Shown here: positions 1-6,657 of the stretch, one piece after another
Layout: each line of letters starts with the position of its first letter
Position numbering within the stretch: position 1 is the first letter of the stretch
DNA from: an uncultured Candidatus Saccharibacteria bacterium
Lineage (GTDB): Bacteria > Patescibacteriota > Saccharimonadia > Saccharimonadales > Saccharimonadaceae
DNA: 8,444 nt
Assembly (NCBI GenBank): GCA_945916045.1
Contig: CAMEGH010000022.1
Location: 1 to 8,444 of the forward strand
Direction: 5' to 3'
The notes under the pieces: model-generated
Told to the model about the DNA's origin: nothing
What the model saw: only the letters and a program-made list of their open reading frames with translations
The model's database searches: none
Program-made: the position numbers and the translations under genes

Positions 1-1
1 G

Positions 2-691
2 GGCGTAGATACGTCGCGCGTGAGCTATTCGCAAAAATACAAAACGGGCTATTCTGTGCTGCTTTTGGCGCCAAATGGCGAGCGCACAATTTTAACCTAC
101 CGCGGCGCAAGTACGCATTACAATCCAAACGATTTTGTGATTGCCGATGTGGCAGCCGATTGGCTGTACGTTTCGAGTTTGGCGGGCAACATGGAGGCGC
201 TCGACACAATCTTTCACCAAGCGCGCAAAAAAGGCATGAAAATTTGCTTTAATCCGGGAAAAGGCGAGCTAAAACAGACGCAAAAACTCAAAACATTATT
301 TGAAGATGTCGAGGTATTATTGGTTAATAAAGAAGAAGCGGCGATGCTGGTAAGCGGCGAATCGAGCGAAGAAATGGCGCGCAAATTGCTGCGTTTTGTG
401 CCGGTGGTAATTATTAGCGATGGCACAAATGGCGTGCTGGCGACAGATGGCAAAACGCTGGTTGAGGCGGGACTGTACGAAGATACGCCATCGCTTGACC
501 GCACGGGCGCTGGCGACGCGTTTGGCTCGGGATTTTTGAGCCAATGGGCGGTCGGCAAAAGTTTGCGTGATTCGGTGATTTTTGCTAGCGCAAATTCAAC
601 GTCAGTAGTGGCAAAAATTGGCGCAAAAACGGGCATTTTGCACCATGGTGTGCAGCTGCACGATATGCCAATCGAAGAAAGGTCGCTGTAG
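2..691 (+). CDS. PfkB-family carbohydrate/nucleoside kinase, 5'-truncated by window edge
   Basis: This is the C-terminal 229 residues of a PfkB (ribokinase-like) kinase, a cytosolic enzyme that transfers phosphate from ATP to a sugar, nucleoside or related alcohol. The frame is open back to base 2 and the first codons read GVDTSRV, a stretch typical of PfkB proteins before the small lid strands. The gene therefore begins upstream, and the GTG at 20 is not its start. About 80-90 N-terminal residues are probably missing, since family members are about 300 residues long. Two family signatures are visible. The first is an NxxE motif (NKEE in LLVNKEEAAML, about 325-350), linked to Mg/phosphate binding. 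The second is the C-terminal signature DRTGAGDAFGSGF, with the catalytic base Asp encoded at 515-517. The substrate cannot be read from this fragment. It is followed after one base by an unknown gene, so the two are probably co-transcribed and coupled. Confidence 0.9.
   Translation, partial: GVDTSRVSYSQKYKTGYSVLLLAPNGERTILTYRGASTHYNPNDFVIADVAADWLYVSSLAGNMEALDTIFHQARKKGMKICFNPGKGELKQTQKLKTLFEDVEVLLVNKEEAAMLVSGESSEEMARKLLRFVPVVIISDGTNGVLATDGKTLVEAGLYEDTPSLDRTGAGDAFGSGFLSQWAVGKSLRDSVIFASANSTSVVAKIGAKTGILHHGVQLHDMPIEERSL
676..682 (+). promoter_or_regulatory. Shine-Dalgarno for the 693 gene
   Basis: The sequence AGAAAGG lies inside the last codons of the kinase gene and ends 10 bases before the ATG at 693. 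It supports that ATG over the in-frame ATG at 618, which would bury the start deep in the kinase gene and add 25 residues of kinase out-of-frame sequence. Confidence 0.55.
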
Positions 692-692
692 T

Positions 693-1142
693 ATGGCGCG
701 CGCTGTTGCAAAATTGCTGGGCCGCTCGGAAGATCGACTATTTGTGAAGACGATCGAGGATTTGGAAGTTGCCACTGGCCACAAAAGTGTCGATGTAAAG
801 CTGATTGGCGATGTTTTGCACCAAGCGCACGTTGCGATAAAAAAGCTCGGGCTTGATAGCGCCGATAGCACCGCGCTCGAAGTATATAACGCGCTACGAG
901 TCGCGCAAAAATCCGGCAAATTAGGCAAAAACACTGCGGCGTACGTGGGAATTATTGTGCACGAACGCTGCATTTCGCTAAACGAAAAAGACCTTGCGAC
1001 CGACGAATCGCTCGGCGCTGGTTTTAACGACCGCACCATTGGCCACATGCAAAAAGCGTTGTTGGCAGAACTAAAACGCCGCTATATCGAGGCGGCTGGC
1101 GCGCATAACCGGGTGGCTTCGCGGTTGTTGGCGTCGTTATAA
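693..1142 (+). CDS. Conserved-looking hypothetical protein, 149 aa, coupled to the PfkB kinase
   Basis: I do not recognise this 149-residue protein. It starts one base after the kinase stop codon, with a Shine-Dalgarno in the kinase tail, so it is probably made together with the kinase. It looks soluble and mostly helical, with no signal peptide or membrane segment. The N-terminal part (about 1-30) is basic/mixed and contains GRSEDRLFVKTIEDLE. The middle (about 45-75) is a helix followed by LGLDSADSTALEVYNALR, a pattern reminiscent of a short helix cap plus helix. A single Cys lies in IVHERCISLNEKDLA. The C-terminal part (about 115-149) is Arg/Lys-rich and helical, with AELKRRYIEAAG and NRVASRLLASL. 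These basic helices could bind nucleic acid or a partner protein, but nothing here proves it. Codon use resembles the neighbouring genes. The gene ends 15 bases before a hairpin terminator. Confidence 0.75.
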   Translation: MARAVAKLLGRSEDRLFVKTIEDLEVATGHKSVDVKLIGDVLHQAHVAIKKLGLDSADSTALEVYNALRVAQKSGKLGKNTAAYVGIIVHERCISLNEKDLATDESLGAGFNDRTIGHMQKALLAELKRRYIEAAGAHNRVASRLLASL

Positions 1143-1157
1143 TTTTGCGGAAAACCA

Positions 1158-1187
1158 AAAAAGCGCGACGATTTGGCCGCGCTTTTT
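1158..1187. terminator. Bidirectional intrinsic terminator between convergent genes
   Basis: A perfect 10-bp stem (AAAAAGCGCG at 1158-1167 pairing with CGCGCTTTTT at 1178-1187) encloses a 10-base loop. The GC half of the stem sits next to the loop and the A/T half forms the tract, so each strand reads a hairpin ending in at least five T. It can end both the plus-strand kinase/hypothetical unit (stop at 1142) and the minus-strand LOG gene (stop at 1201). Confidence 0.85.
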
Positions 1188-1200
1188 AAATATGCAACTT

Positions 1201-1893
1201 TTAGTGGTCGCAGTATGTTCTGTTTTCTTGCACCAAGCGCACGACTTCATCGACGTCGTCGGTGATGGTGTAGAGGTGCTCGTCGCCTGGCGAAATCACT
1301 TGCTGGTCGTCGCGTAGTTCTTGCTTTACAAATGTATCAAACGGCCCCCAAAATTTCGAGCCAAACAAAATCACTGGCGCTTTGACGGTTTTGCCGGTTT
1401 GAATCAACGTTAAAATTTCGGAAAGTTCGTCGAGTGTGCCAAAGCCGCCTGGGAAATAAATGTAGGCGTCGGCGTACATTGTCATGACGATTTTGCGCGG
1501 CGCAAAATGGGTGAAGGCGAACGAATCGTTGGTGTAGCTGTTGAGGCTTTGTTCGTGCGGCAGCGTAATGTTAAAGCCGACCGAGTTGCCACCCGCTTCG
1601 AATGCGCCACGGTTGCCTGCTTCCATAATTCCGTGGCCGCCACCGGTGATAACGGTGTAGTTTTCTTGCGCAAGTTTGCGCCCAACAGCGCGCGCTGCTT
1701 GGTAATATTCGTTGGTTTCAGGCAAACGAGCCGAGCCAAAAATCGTCACGGTTTTGTGATTTTTGTGCAAAACATTGTAGCCTTCTTGGATTTGCTTTTC
1801 GATATTTCCCAAACGAAACATTGCCGATTGCAAAAGGATTTCGCGTGGCGCGCAAAGTGGCGCTTCTGATTGTGTGTCTATTTTTGGTTTCAT
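1201..1893 (-). CDS. LOG / TIGR00730-family Rossmann-fold protein
   Basis: A 230-residue member of the LOG (lysine-decarboxylase-like) family. Characterised members hydrolyse nucleoside 5'-monophosphates such as cytokinin ribotides or AMP to release the base and ribose 5-phosphate; the bacterial substrate is often unknown. Visible motifs are the first Rossmann strand TIFGSAR (50-56), the glycine-rich GGGHGIMEAGNRGA (84-97), the conserved Arg-Lys pair (R133-K134), and the family signature PGGFGTLDE (148-156), whose Glu is part of the active site. Length and motif spacing are normal for the longer form of the family. The start chosen is the ATG at 1893. The frame stays open to an ATG at 2001, but that extension would cover the promoter and run into uvrB. 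A TATAAT box ends 10 bases before the 1893 ATG. Older annotations of this family as lysine decarboxylase are not supported by function. Confidence 0.92.
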   Translation of the reverse strand: MKPKIDTQSEAPLCAPREILLQSAMFRLGNIEKQIQEGYNVLHKNHKTVTIFGSARLPETNEYYQAARAVGRKLAQENYTVITGGGHGIMEAGNRGAFEAGGNSVGFNITLPHEQSLNSYTNDSFAFTHFAPRKIVMTMYADAYIYFPGGFGTLDELSEILTLIQTGKTVKAPVILFGSKFWGPFDTFVKQELRDDQQVISPGDEHLYTITDDVDEVVRLVQENRTYCDH

Positions 1894-1903
1894 GTTGCTT
1901 ATG

Positions 1904-1912
1904 ATTATAGCA
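1904..1912 (-). promoter_or_regulatory. Extended -10 promoter of the LOG gene
   Basis: On the minus strand the sequence reads TGC TATAAT, a perfect -10 hexamer (1909 down to 1904) with the extended TGn element. Ten bases separate it from the ATG at 1893, so initiation 6-8 bases downstream would leave a leader of only about 3-5 bases. No Shine-Dalgarno is present. The -35 candidate at 17-bp spacing (TTTTCC) is weak. Confidence 0.7.
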
Positions 1913-1961
1913 GAAAAACGTGCGAAGGAAAAGCCGCCTTGAAGAGATTTTTCTACAAAAA

Positions 1962-1972
1962 TGTGGTAAAAT
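1962..1972 (+). promoter_or_regulatory. Extended -10 promoter of uvrB
   Basis: The 11-mer TGTGGTAAAAT contains a TGn extension and a -10 hexamer TAAAAT (1967-1972). Only six bases lie between the hexamer and the uvrB ATG at 1979, so transcription would begin at or next to the A of the ATG. No good -35 is seen at 16-18 bp; TTGAAG at 1939 is 22 bp away. No LexA-type SOS box (neither CTGT-N8-ACAG nor GAAC-N4-GTTC) is seen in the 85-bp region shared with the divergent LOG gene. Confidence 0.7.
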
Positions 1973-1978
1973 ATAGGG

Positions 1979-3946
1979 ATGAGTGCGTTCAAATTAGCCA
2001 CAAAATATCAGCCAACGGGCGACCAGCCAACTGCCATCAAACAATTGATTGGCGGGCTTGATAGTGGTGAGCGCGAACAGACGCTTCTTGGCGTAACCGG
2101 GAGCGGAAAAACCTTTACGATGGCAAATATTATTGCCGATCGCCAAGTGCCAACATTGGTGCTGGCTCACAACAAAACGTTGGCCGCACAGCTGTATAGC
2201 GAATTTAAAGCATTTTTCCCGGATAACGAAGTACACTATTTTGTGAGCTACTTTGATTATTACCAGCCAGAAGCCTATATCGCTAGCAGTGATACCTACA
2301 TTGAAAAAGACAGCAAAATCAACGACGAAATCGACCGTTTGCGCCACGCGGCCACGACCGCATTGTTGACGCGCCGCGACACAATTATTGTTGCGAGTGT
2401 GAGCTGTATTTACGGCATCGGTTCGCCTGATACGTATACCGAAATGTCCATCGAAATCAAAAAGGGCGAGCGCCGCCAGCAAGACAAATTTGTGCGTCTA
2501 CTGACTGACATTCAATATCAGCGCAACGACATCGATTTCGACCGCGGTACCTTCCGCGTGAAGGGCGATGTGGTTGACGTCTTTCCGGCTGGCATGGATA
2601 CAGGCTACCGTATCGAATTCTTTGGCGATGAGGTTGATCGTATTACGAGGATTACTCCGCTGACGGGCGAAATTTTGGGCGAGCCGGCGGCAATTACTAT
2701 TTTCCCAAGCAGCCACTATGCGACGCCAAAAGAGCGTATTCTGCATGCGATTGAAGGGATTCGAGAAGAGTACGAAGAGCGGGTCGAGTGGTTCGAGAAA
2801 AATAATAAATTGCTTGAAGCGCAGCGCCTAAGCCAGCGCACCAAGTATGATCTTGAAATGCTGGAAGAGACCGGTTTTGTGAAAGGGATCGAAAACTATA
2901 GCCGCTACTTGAGCAACCGTGAACCGGGCGAGCAGCCGGCAACACTGATCGATTATTTCCCAGATGATTGGTTACTGTTGGTGGATGAAAGCCACATGAC
3001 ATTGCCGCAAGTGCGTGGGATGTATAACGGCGACCGTGCACGTAAAGAAATGCTGGTTGAACATGGCTTTCGTTTGCCGAGCGCGCTCGACAACCGCCCG
3101 CTTAAGTTTGAAGAATTTTATAAGCACATTAATCAAGCGATTTACGTCTCAGCGACGCCTGGCGAATACGAACTTACGCATAGCCCCGAGCCAGCTCAGC
3201 AAGTGATTCGCCCAACTGGCTTGCTTGATCCGCCGGTTGAAGTGCGACCGGTTGATGGCCAGGTTGATGATCTTATCGACGAAATCCGCGAAACGATTCA
3301 AAAAGGCCAGCGCGTGCTAGTAACAACCTTAACGAAGCGCATGGCCGAAGATTTAAGCCAGTATTTGCTCGATATCAATATTAAAACCGCCTACATTCAC
3401 AGCGAAGTTGATACGCTCGAGCGCGGCGATATTTTGCGTGATTTGCGCATGGGAACCTACGATGTGCTTGTGGGGATTAACCTGCTTCGCGAAGGGCTCG
3501 ACCTGCCAGAAGTAAGTTTGGTGGCGATTATGGACGCCGATAAAGAAGGCTTTTTGCGCAGTGAAAGTGCGCTCGTGCAAACGATTGGGCGCGCCGCTCG
3601 ACACGTGGAAGGCCGCGTGATTATGTATGGTGATGTAATAACGCGCAGTATGAAGGCAGCTATTGATGAAACAAATCGCCGCCGCGATATTCAAGAAGCT
3701 TACAATACCGAGCACGGCATTACGCCAACTGGCATCGATAAAGAAATCGATGAAGGTTTGCGCGCAATTATTCCGCAAAAAGAAGATACCAAGCCGAAAC
3801 TCGACCTAAAGAAAATTCCAAAAGACGAATACGACAGCCTTGAAAAAGACTTAACGGCACAAATGAATTTGGCGAGTGCGAACCTTGAGTTCGAAAAAGC
3901 CGCCGATTTGCGTGACCTTATCTCTGAAATACGTGCAAAGCGCTAG
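1979..3946 (+). CDS. uvrB: UvrABC excinuclease subunit B
   Basis: Complete 655-residue UvrB, the damage-verifying helicase-like ATPase of nucleotide excision repair, which is loaded by UvrA and recruits UvrC for incision. Visible features, in order, are Walker A GVTGSGKT (38-45); the damage-probing beta-hairpin region with YYQPEAYIASSDTYIEKDS and then the NDEIDRLR helix (about 92-122); the Walker B-like DESH box (336-339), followed by LPQVRGMYNGDR; helicase motif III-like YVSATPGE (389-396); motif V-VI segments ending in QTIGRAARH; and a C-terminal UVR domain (about 618-653, LEKDLTAQMNLASANLEFEKA) that contacts UvrA/UvrC. The length is normal and no key motif is missing. Its ATG lies six bases after a -10 box, with no Shine-Dalgarno. 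The gene stands alone: its neighbours have no repair role, and the next gene has its own promoter 6 bases after the uvrB stop. Confidence 0.98.
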   Translation: MSAFKLATKYQPTGDQPTAIKQLIGGLDSGEREQTLLGVTGSGKTFTMANIIADRQVPTLVLAHNKTLAAQLYSEFKAFFPDNEVHYFVSYFDYYQPEAYIASSDTYIEKDSKINDEIDRLRHAATTALLTRRDTIIVASVSCIYGIGSPDTYTEMSIEIKKGERRQQDKFVRLLTDIQYQRNDIDFDRGTFRVKGDVVDVFPAGMDTGYRIEFFGDEVDRITRITPLTGEILGEPAAITIFPSSHYATPKERILHAIEGIREEYEERVEWFEKNNKLLEAQRLSQRTKYDLEMLEETGFVKGIENYSRYLSNREPGEQPATLIDYFPDDWLLLVDESHMTLPQVRGMYNGDRARKEMLVEHGFRLPSALDNRPLKFEEFYKHINQAIYVSATPGEYELTHSPEPAQQVIRPTGLLDPPVEVRPVDGQVDDLIDEIRETIQKGQRVLVTTLTKRMAEDLSQYLLDINIKTAYIHSEVDTLERGDILRDLRMGTYDVLVGINLLREGLDLPEVSLVAIMDADKEGFLRSESALVQTIGRAARHVEGRVIMYGDVITRSMKAAIDETNRRRDIQEAYNTEHGITPTGIDKEIDEGLRAIIPQKEDTKPKLDLKKIPKDEYDSLEKDLTAQMNLASANLEFEKAADLRDLISEIRAKR

Positions 3947-3951
3947 CGGTT

Positions 3952-3962
3952 TGTGGTAAAAT
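3952..3962 (+). promoter_or_regulatory. Extended -10 promoter of the membrane protease-like gene
   Basis: The same 11-mer as at uvrB, TGTGGTAAAAT, with -10 hexamer TAAAAT at 3957-3962, is followed by five G residues and the ATG at 3973 ten bases after the hexamer. It overlaps the ATG at 3961, which therefore cannot be the start for transcripts from this promoter. The expected leader is about 3-5 bases. No terminator is visible between the uvrB stop and this promoter, so read-through from uvrB is possible. Confidence 0.7.
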
Positions 3963-3972
3963 GGGGGCAATT

Positions 3973-6615
3973 ATGCAACCACAACAACCATACCAACCAC
4001 AGCAGTCGCCAATGCAGCCAATGCAACCAAGCGCAAAACCCAAGAAAAAACCAACGGCAGCCGGCATTTTGCTTGTTGCGATGATTATTGCGGGCGTTGT
4101 GCTGGTAGTTGCGCTTGTGGCGTGGTTGGTGTTAAGTTTCCGTACGTCGTCTGATACAGGGCAAACCCTGGCGGGCGCGGCGGCAGTGATCGAAACAGCG
4201 CCGCCAAGCATCGAAACGATCGAATCTTCACTGGGCGTGTCGGTGCCGTTTAATACGCGCGAACATTCGGGGTTTGCTTACGCCGATGAGGTGACGTACA
4301 CTGCCGGTGATGTTGGCGAAACGCGTCCGTATTCGGTGATTCGCGTGCGCCCGGTGGAAACAAATCAGGCATCACGCAGCGAAATTACCATGGCGTCGCC
4401 AGAACTTCGTATTACCACAAGCTTGGATCAAAAATATTGGGAACAATTTGAAGGTAAGCGTGGATACGAAGATCTTTCACAGATTGATACGCTTGTGCAA
4501 GAAAACGTCTCGCAGCGCGAAAGCGATCGCTGGGTGGAAGCGAGCGACGTCGAAACGCGCACAATTGGCGATATTGAATATAAAAAAGTCGTCTTTACAA
4601 GCGAAAACGAAGCGCACGGCATTACCAGTGTGCGCCGCGAAGATTGCTACATGACCGTCCAGCACGACCGGCCGTACGTGGCGTGTATTAACAACATTCG
4701 TTCGGGGAATTTTTCGGTGTTGCCGCAGCTCGAAACGGTGCTCGAACAAGTGTCGTATCAGCAGCCAGATGAAGATGAGTTGATTGAAGATATTCGTTCG
4801 ATCGAAGCGGCCAACCGCGCAATGTACAGCGGCGAAGATGACGACGAAGTGGCGGCGACTGACGGTACGGGCGGCGCTTCGGACGACGAAGATTTTGTGG
4901 AAGTGGAGGAGGTAACTGATGAAGAAGATGCGCCACAAGAGGCAGCGCCCGCTCAGCGTTCGGCACAAATTCCGCCGTACCTAGAAGATAGCGCCGATTT
5001 TTACGCGTATTCGCGCGCCGCGCCATCGGTGGTTCGCGTCGGGATGATTTATTGCGCAGATATTCGCTTGACGCTGGCAACCGGCGGCGAAGGTCCGCTG
5101 CTTACCGGCGCGTGCGTCGAGCAAGCGGGTACCGGCTTCTTTGTTTCGTCAAATGGATTGATCGCTACGTCGGCTAGCGTTACCGACGTCAAGCCACAAG
5201 ACGCCATCACGTCCTACATTATTAACGCGCCAGGTTCGGGCGAAATGTACCAGCGGCTTGATCGCGTGCTAGAATACATGGTTGATTCACGCATTTTGAT
5301 GCAAACCGACGCCGATGCAATTGTGGCGGGCGTGCAAGAGCGCAATCAAGATATCGTCGAAAAAGTGGCGTCGCTCAGTGCGCGAATTGCGCCAGAAGAT
5401 ATCGCGATTACCTCTGAAAATTCGTCGTACGCAGTGCAGCTGCAAGATCGGCCGATAGTAGTGAATGAGCGCGGCAACGGTTCGCTTGAATTTGCGTATT
5501 CCGACAACGTTATTTCTGCGGAATTGGAAGGCAGCCGCTACACCACAAATCGTACACAGCAGCAAGTGTTTAATGGCGAAACGGTCGCCGATGACATCGC
5601 GCTTTTGCAGGTTGAGCAAAACACGACGTATCCTGCATTGCCGCTTGCATCTGATGTGAATATTCCGAAAGGCACCGGCGTGAACGTGATTGGCATGCCG
5701 ATGTATGCGGTTGGGTCGCTGAGTTCTGGGCAGCTGCGTTCGGTGCCAATGTTGCGCCAAGGTGCGGCTGATGAAGTGTTTACGGGCAGTAACCAGCAGC
5801 GTTTGCTTTCGATCAAAACTGGTTCGCATGCAGGACTGGCTGGTGCGCCGGCACTTAATCGTAGTGGGCAAGTGATTGGCCTTGCGACGTACAATAATTT
5901 AAATTGTCCAAATTTGAACTGTTTTGGCGGCACGATTTTGCGCGACACGGCAGAAATTGGCAATTTGGCGCGTTCGCGAAATATTTCGTTGCAACCTGGT
6001 AGCGTAACGGCCGATACGTGGAACCGCGCCTTGCACGAATTAATCAAGGGGAATTACAAAGAGGCCACCGATTTGTTTAACACCGCTGGTCGCCAATATC
6101 CGCAAAATCATTTGGCGGCGCCGTTTGCAAATTACGCAACGTCGCAAATTGGCAGCGCAAGCGATACTTCGACCGCAAATATGTTGGTGCGCGTGATGCA
6201 AATTGTGGCGCTTATTGCGGGCTTGCTTTTGCTGCTGCTTGTGGTGGCACGCATTATGCTCAAGGTGTTTGTAAAGCCGCAATACAAAACACAGTACGGC
6301 CCAGCTGCGGCAGCTAATGGAAGTTACGTTGATGTAAACCAATGGCGCTCAACGGCGCGACCACCGCAGCAGCAATCTGCCCAAGCTCCGTATCAACCGC
6401 AAACGCCAGCACCGCAGCAAGCGCCTGTTGCGCCACAAAATTACGGCCAGCAGTACGCTCAGCAGCAATCGCAATCACAATCTACGCAGCCGCAATTTAC
6501 CTCGCAACCTTCGCAGCAACCAGCGTCTCCTGGTGCGCCCGAACAGCAGTCTGCACCAGCAGCAGCGCCGCAATATCCTACGCAAACGCCACCCCCACCT
6601 GCGCAAAATCAATAG
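3973..6615 (+). CDS. Double-pass membrane protein with trypsin/HtrA-like domain lacking catalytic His and Ser
   Basis: An 880-residue protein. It begins with a Pro/Gln-rich cytoplasmic tail (1-20) and a basic KPKKK patch, then membrane segment 1 (about 30-55). The extracytoplasmic part follows: an unrecognised domain (about 60-262) with Cys225/Cys238, then a very acidic linker (266-319). Next comes a chymotrypsin-fold domain (about 347-655) with GTGFFVSSNGLIATSASV (386-403), DDIALLQV (540-547) and GLAGAPALN (621-629), then a TPR-like helix pair (about 675-735). Membrane segment 2 (about 741-763) leads to a Pro/Gln-rich cytoplasmic tail (to 880). Aligned by eye to HtrA, the His position is Ser402, Asp541 is kept, and the nucleophile of GNSGGP is Ala623, so it should be proteolytically inactive. 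About 110 extra residues, partly helical, sit between the His and Asp positions. All six Cys are in the outside part, in three close pairs (225/238, 361/381, 645/650), suggesting disulfides. The start at 3973 is chosen because the ATG at 3961 lies in the -10 box. The function is unknown; a binding or sensing role is inference. Confidence 0.85.
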   Translation: MQPQQPYQPQQSPMQPMQPSAKPKKKPTAAGILLVAMIIAGVVLVVALVAWLVLSFRTSSDTGQTLAGAAAVIETAPPSIETIESSLGVSVPFNTREHSGFAYADEVTYTAGDVGETRPYSVIRVRPVETNQASRSEITMASPELRITTSLDQKYWEQFEGKRGYEDLSQIDTLVQENVSQRESDRWVEASDVETRTIGDIEYKKVVFTSENEAHGITSVRREDCYMTVQHDRPYVACINNIRSGNFSVLPQLETVLEQVSYQQPDEDELIEDIRSIEAANRAMYSGEDDDEVAATDGTGGASDDEDFVEVEEVTDEEDAPQEAAPAQRSAQIPPYLEDSADFYAYSRAAPSVVRVGMIYCADIRLTLATGGEGPLLTGACVEQAGTGFFVSSNGLIATSASVTDVKPQDAITSYIINAPGSGEMYQRLDRVLEYMVDSRILMQTDADAIVAGVQERNQDIVEKVASLSARIAPEDIAITSENSSYAVQLQDRPIVVNERGNGSLEFAYSDNVISAELEGSRYTTNRTQQQVFNGETVADDIALLQVEQNTTYPALPLASDVNIPKGTGVNVIGMPMYAVGSLSSGQLRSVPMLRQGAADEVFTGSNQQRLLSIKTGSHAGLAGAPALNRSGQVIGLATYNNLNCPNLNCFGGTILRDTAEIGNLARSRNISLQPGSVTADTWNRALHELIKGNYKEATDLFNTAGRQYPQNHLAAPFANYATSQIGSASDTSTANMLVRVMQIVALIAGLLLLLLVVARIMLKVFVKPQYKTQYGPAAAANGSYVDVNQWRSTARPPQQQSAQAPYQPQTPAPQQAPVAPQNYGQQYAQQQSQSQSTQPQFTSQPSQQPASPGAPEQQSAPAAAPQYPTQTPPPPAQNQ

Positions 6616-6625
6616 CCGCTACTCT

Positions 6626-6657
6626 GTTATTCGCTTGATTTGTCTTGAGCGAATAGC
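6626..6657. repeat. Inverted repeat overlapping the gatC promoter
   Basis: TATTCGCT (6628-6635) and AGCGAATA (6648-6655) are perfect 8-bp complements around a 12-base centre. In RNA, G-U and A-U pairs would extend the stem inward (6636-6638 with 6645-6647) and outward (6626-6627 with 6656-6657), leaving a 6-base loop at 6639-6644. No T tract follows, so a classical intrinsic terminator for the upstream gene is not supported. The repeat covers the -35 box and most of the spacer, so it may be an operator. Confidence 0.6.

Noticed and set aside
20..22. GTG at 20 as start of the kinase
   Set aside because: The frame is open upstream to the window edge and encodes GVDTSR, a typical internal PfkB stretch. 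The gene is truncated, not started here.
618..692. Earlier in-frame ATG at 618 for the 149-residue protein
   Set aside because: It lies deep within the kinase gene, adds a Cys-rich out-of-frame stretch, and lacks a Shine-Dalgarno. The ATG at 693 has one and sits right after the kinase stop.
1894..1978. SOS (LexA) box upstream of uvrB
   Set aside because: Neither the CTGT-N8-ACAG nor the GAAC-N4-GTTC pattern is visible in the divergent region, so no damage-inducible control can be claimed.
1894..2001. N-terminal extension of the LOG gene to an ATG at 2001 (minus strand)
   Set aside because: It would overlap the start of uvrB and cover both promoters, and the added 36 residues show no family similarity. 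The ATG at 1893 follows a perfect TATAAT and fits family length.
2498..3778. Minus-strand open frames within uvrB
   Set aside because: uvrB is complete and well conserved here. The opposite-strand frames have no recognisable motif or ribosome-binding site and are explained by codon bias.
6352..6612. Repeat array or CRISPR-like region in the CAG/CAA/CCG-rich stretch
   Set aside because: The repetition comes from Pro/Gln/Ala codons in a continuous frame. There are no fixed-length repeats with unique spacers.
6342..6638. Plus-strand 98-residue reading frame over the end of the membrane protein gene
   Set aside because: It is an alternate frame of the repetitive Pro/Gln-coding region, giving Ala/Thr/Ser-rich low-complexity sequence. 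It has no start signal or recognisable domain.
6626..6657. Intrinsic terminator after the membrane protein gene
   Set aside because: A hairpin is possible but is followed by GCTACAATAG, not a T run, and it overlaps a good promoter. I report it as an inverted repeat of uncertain role.
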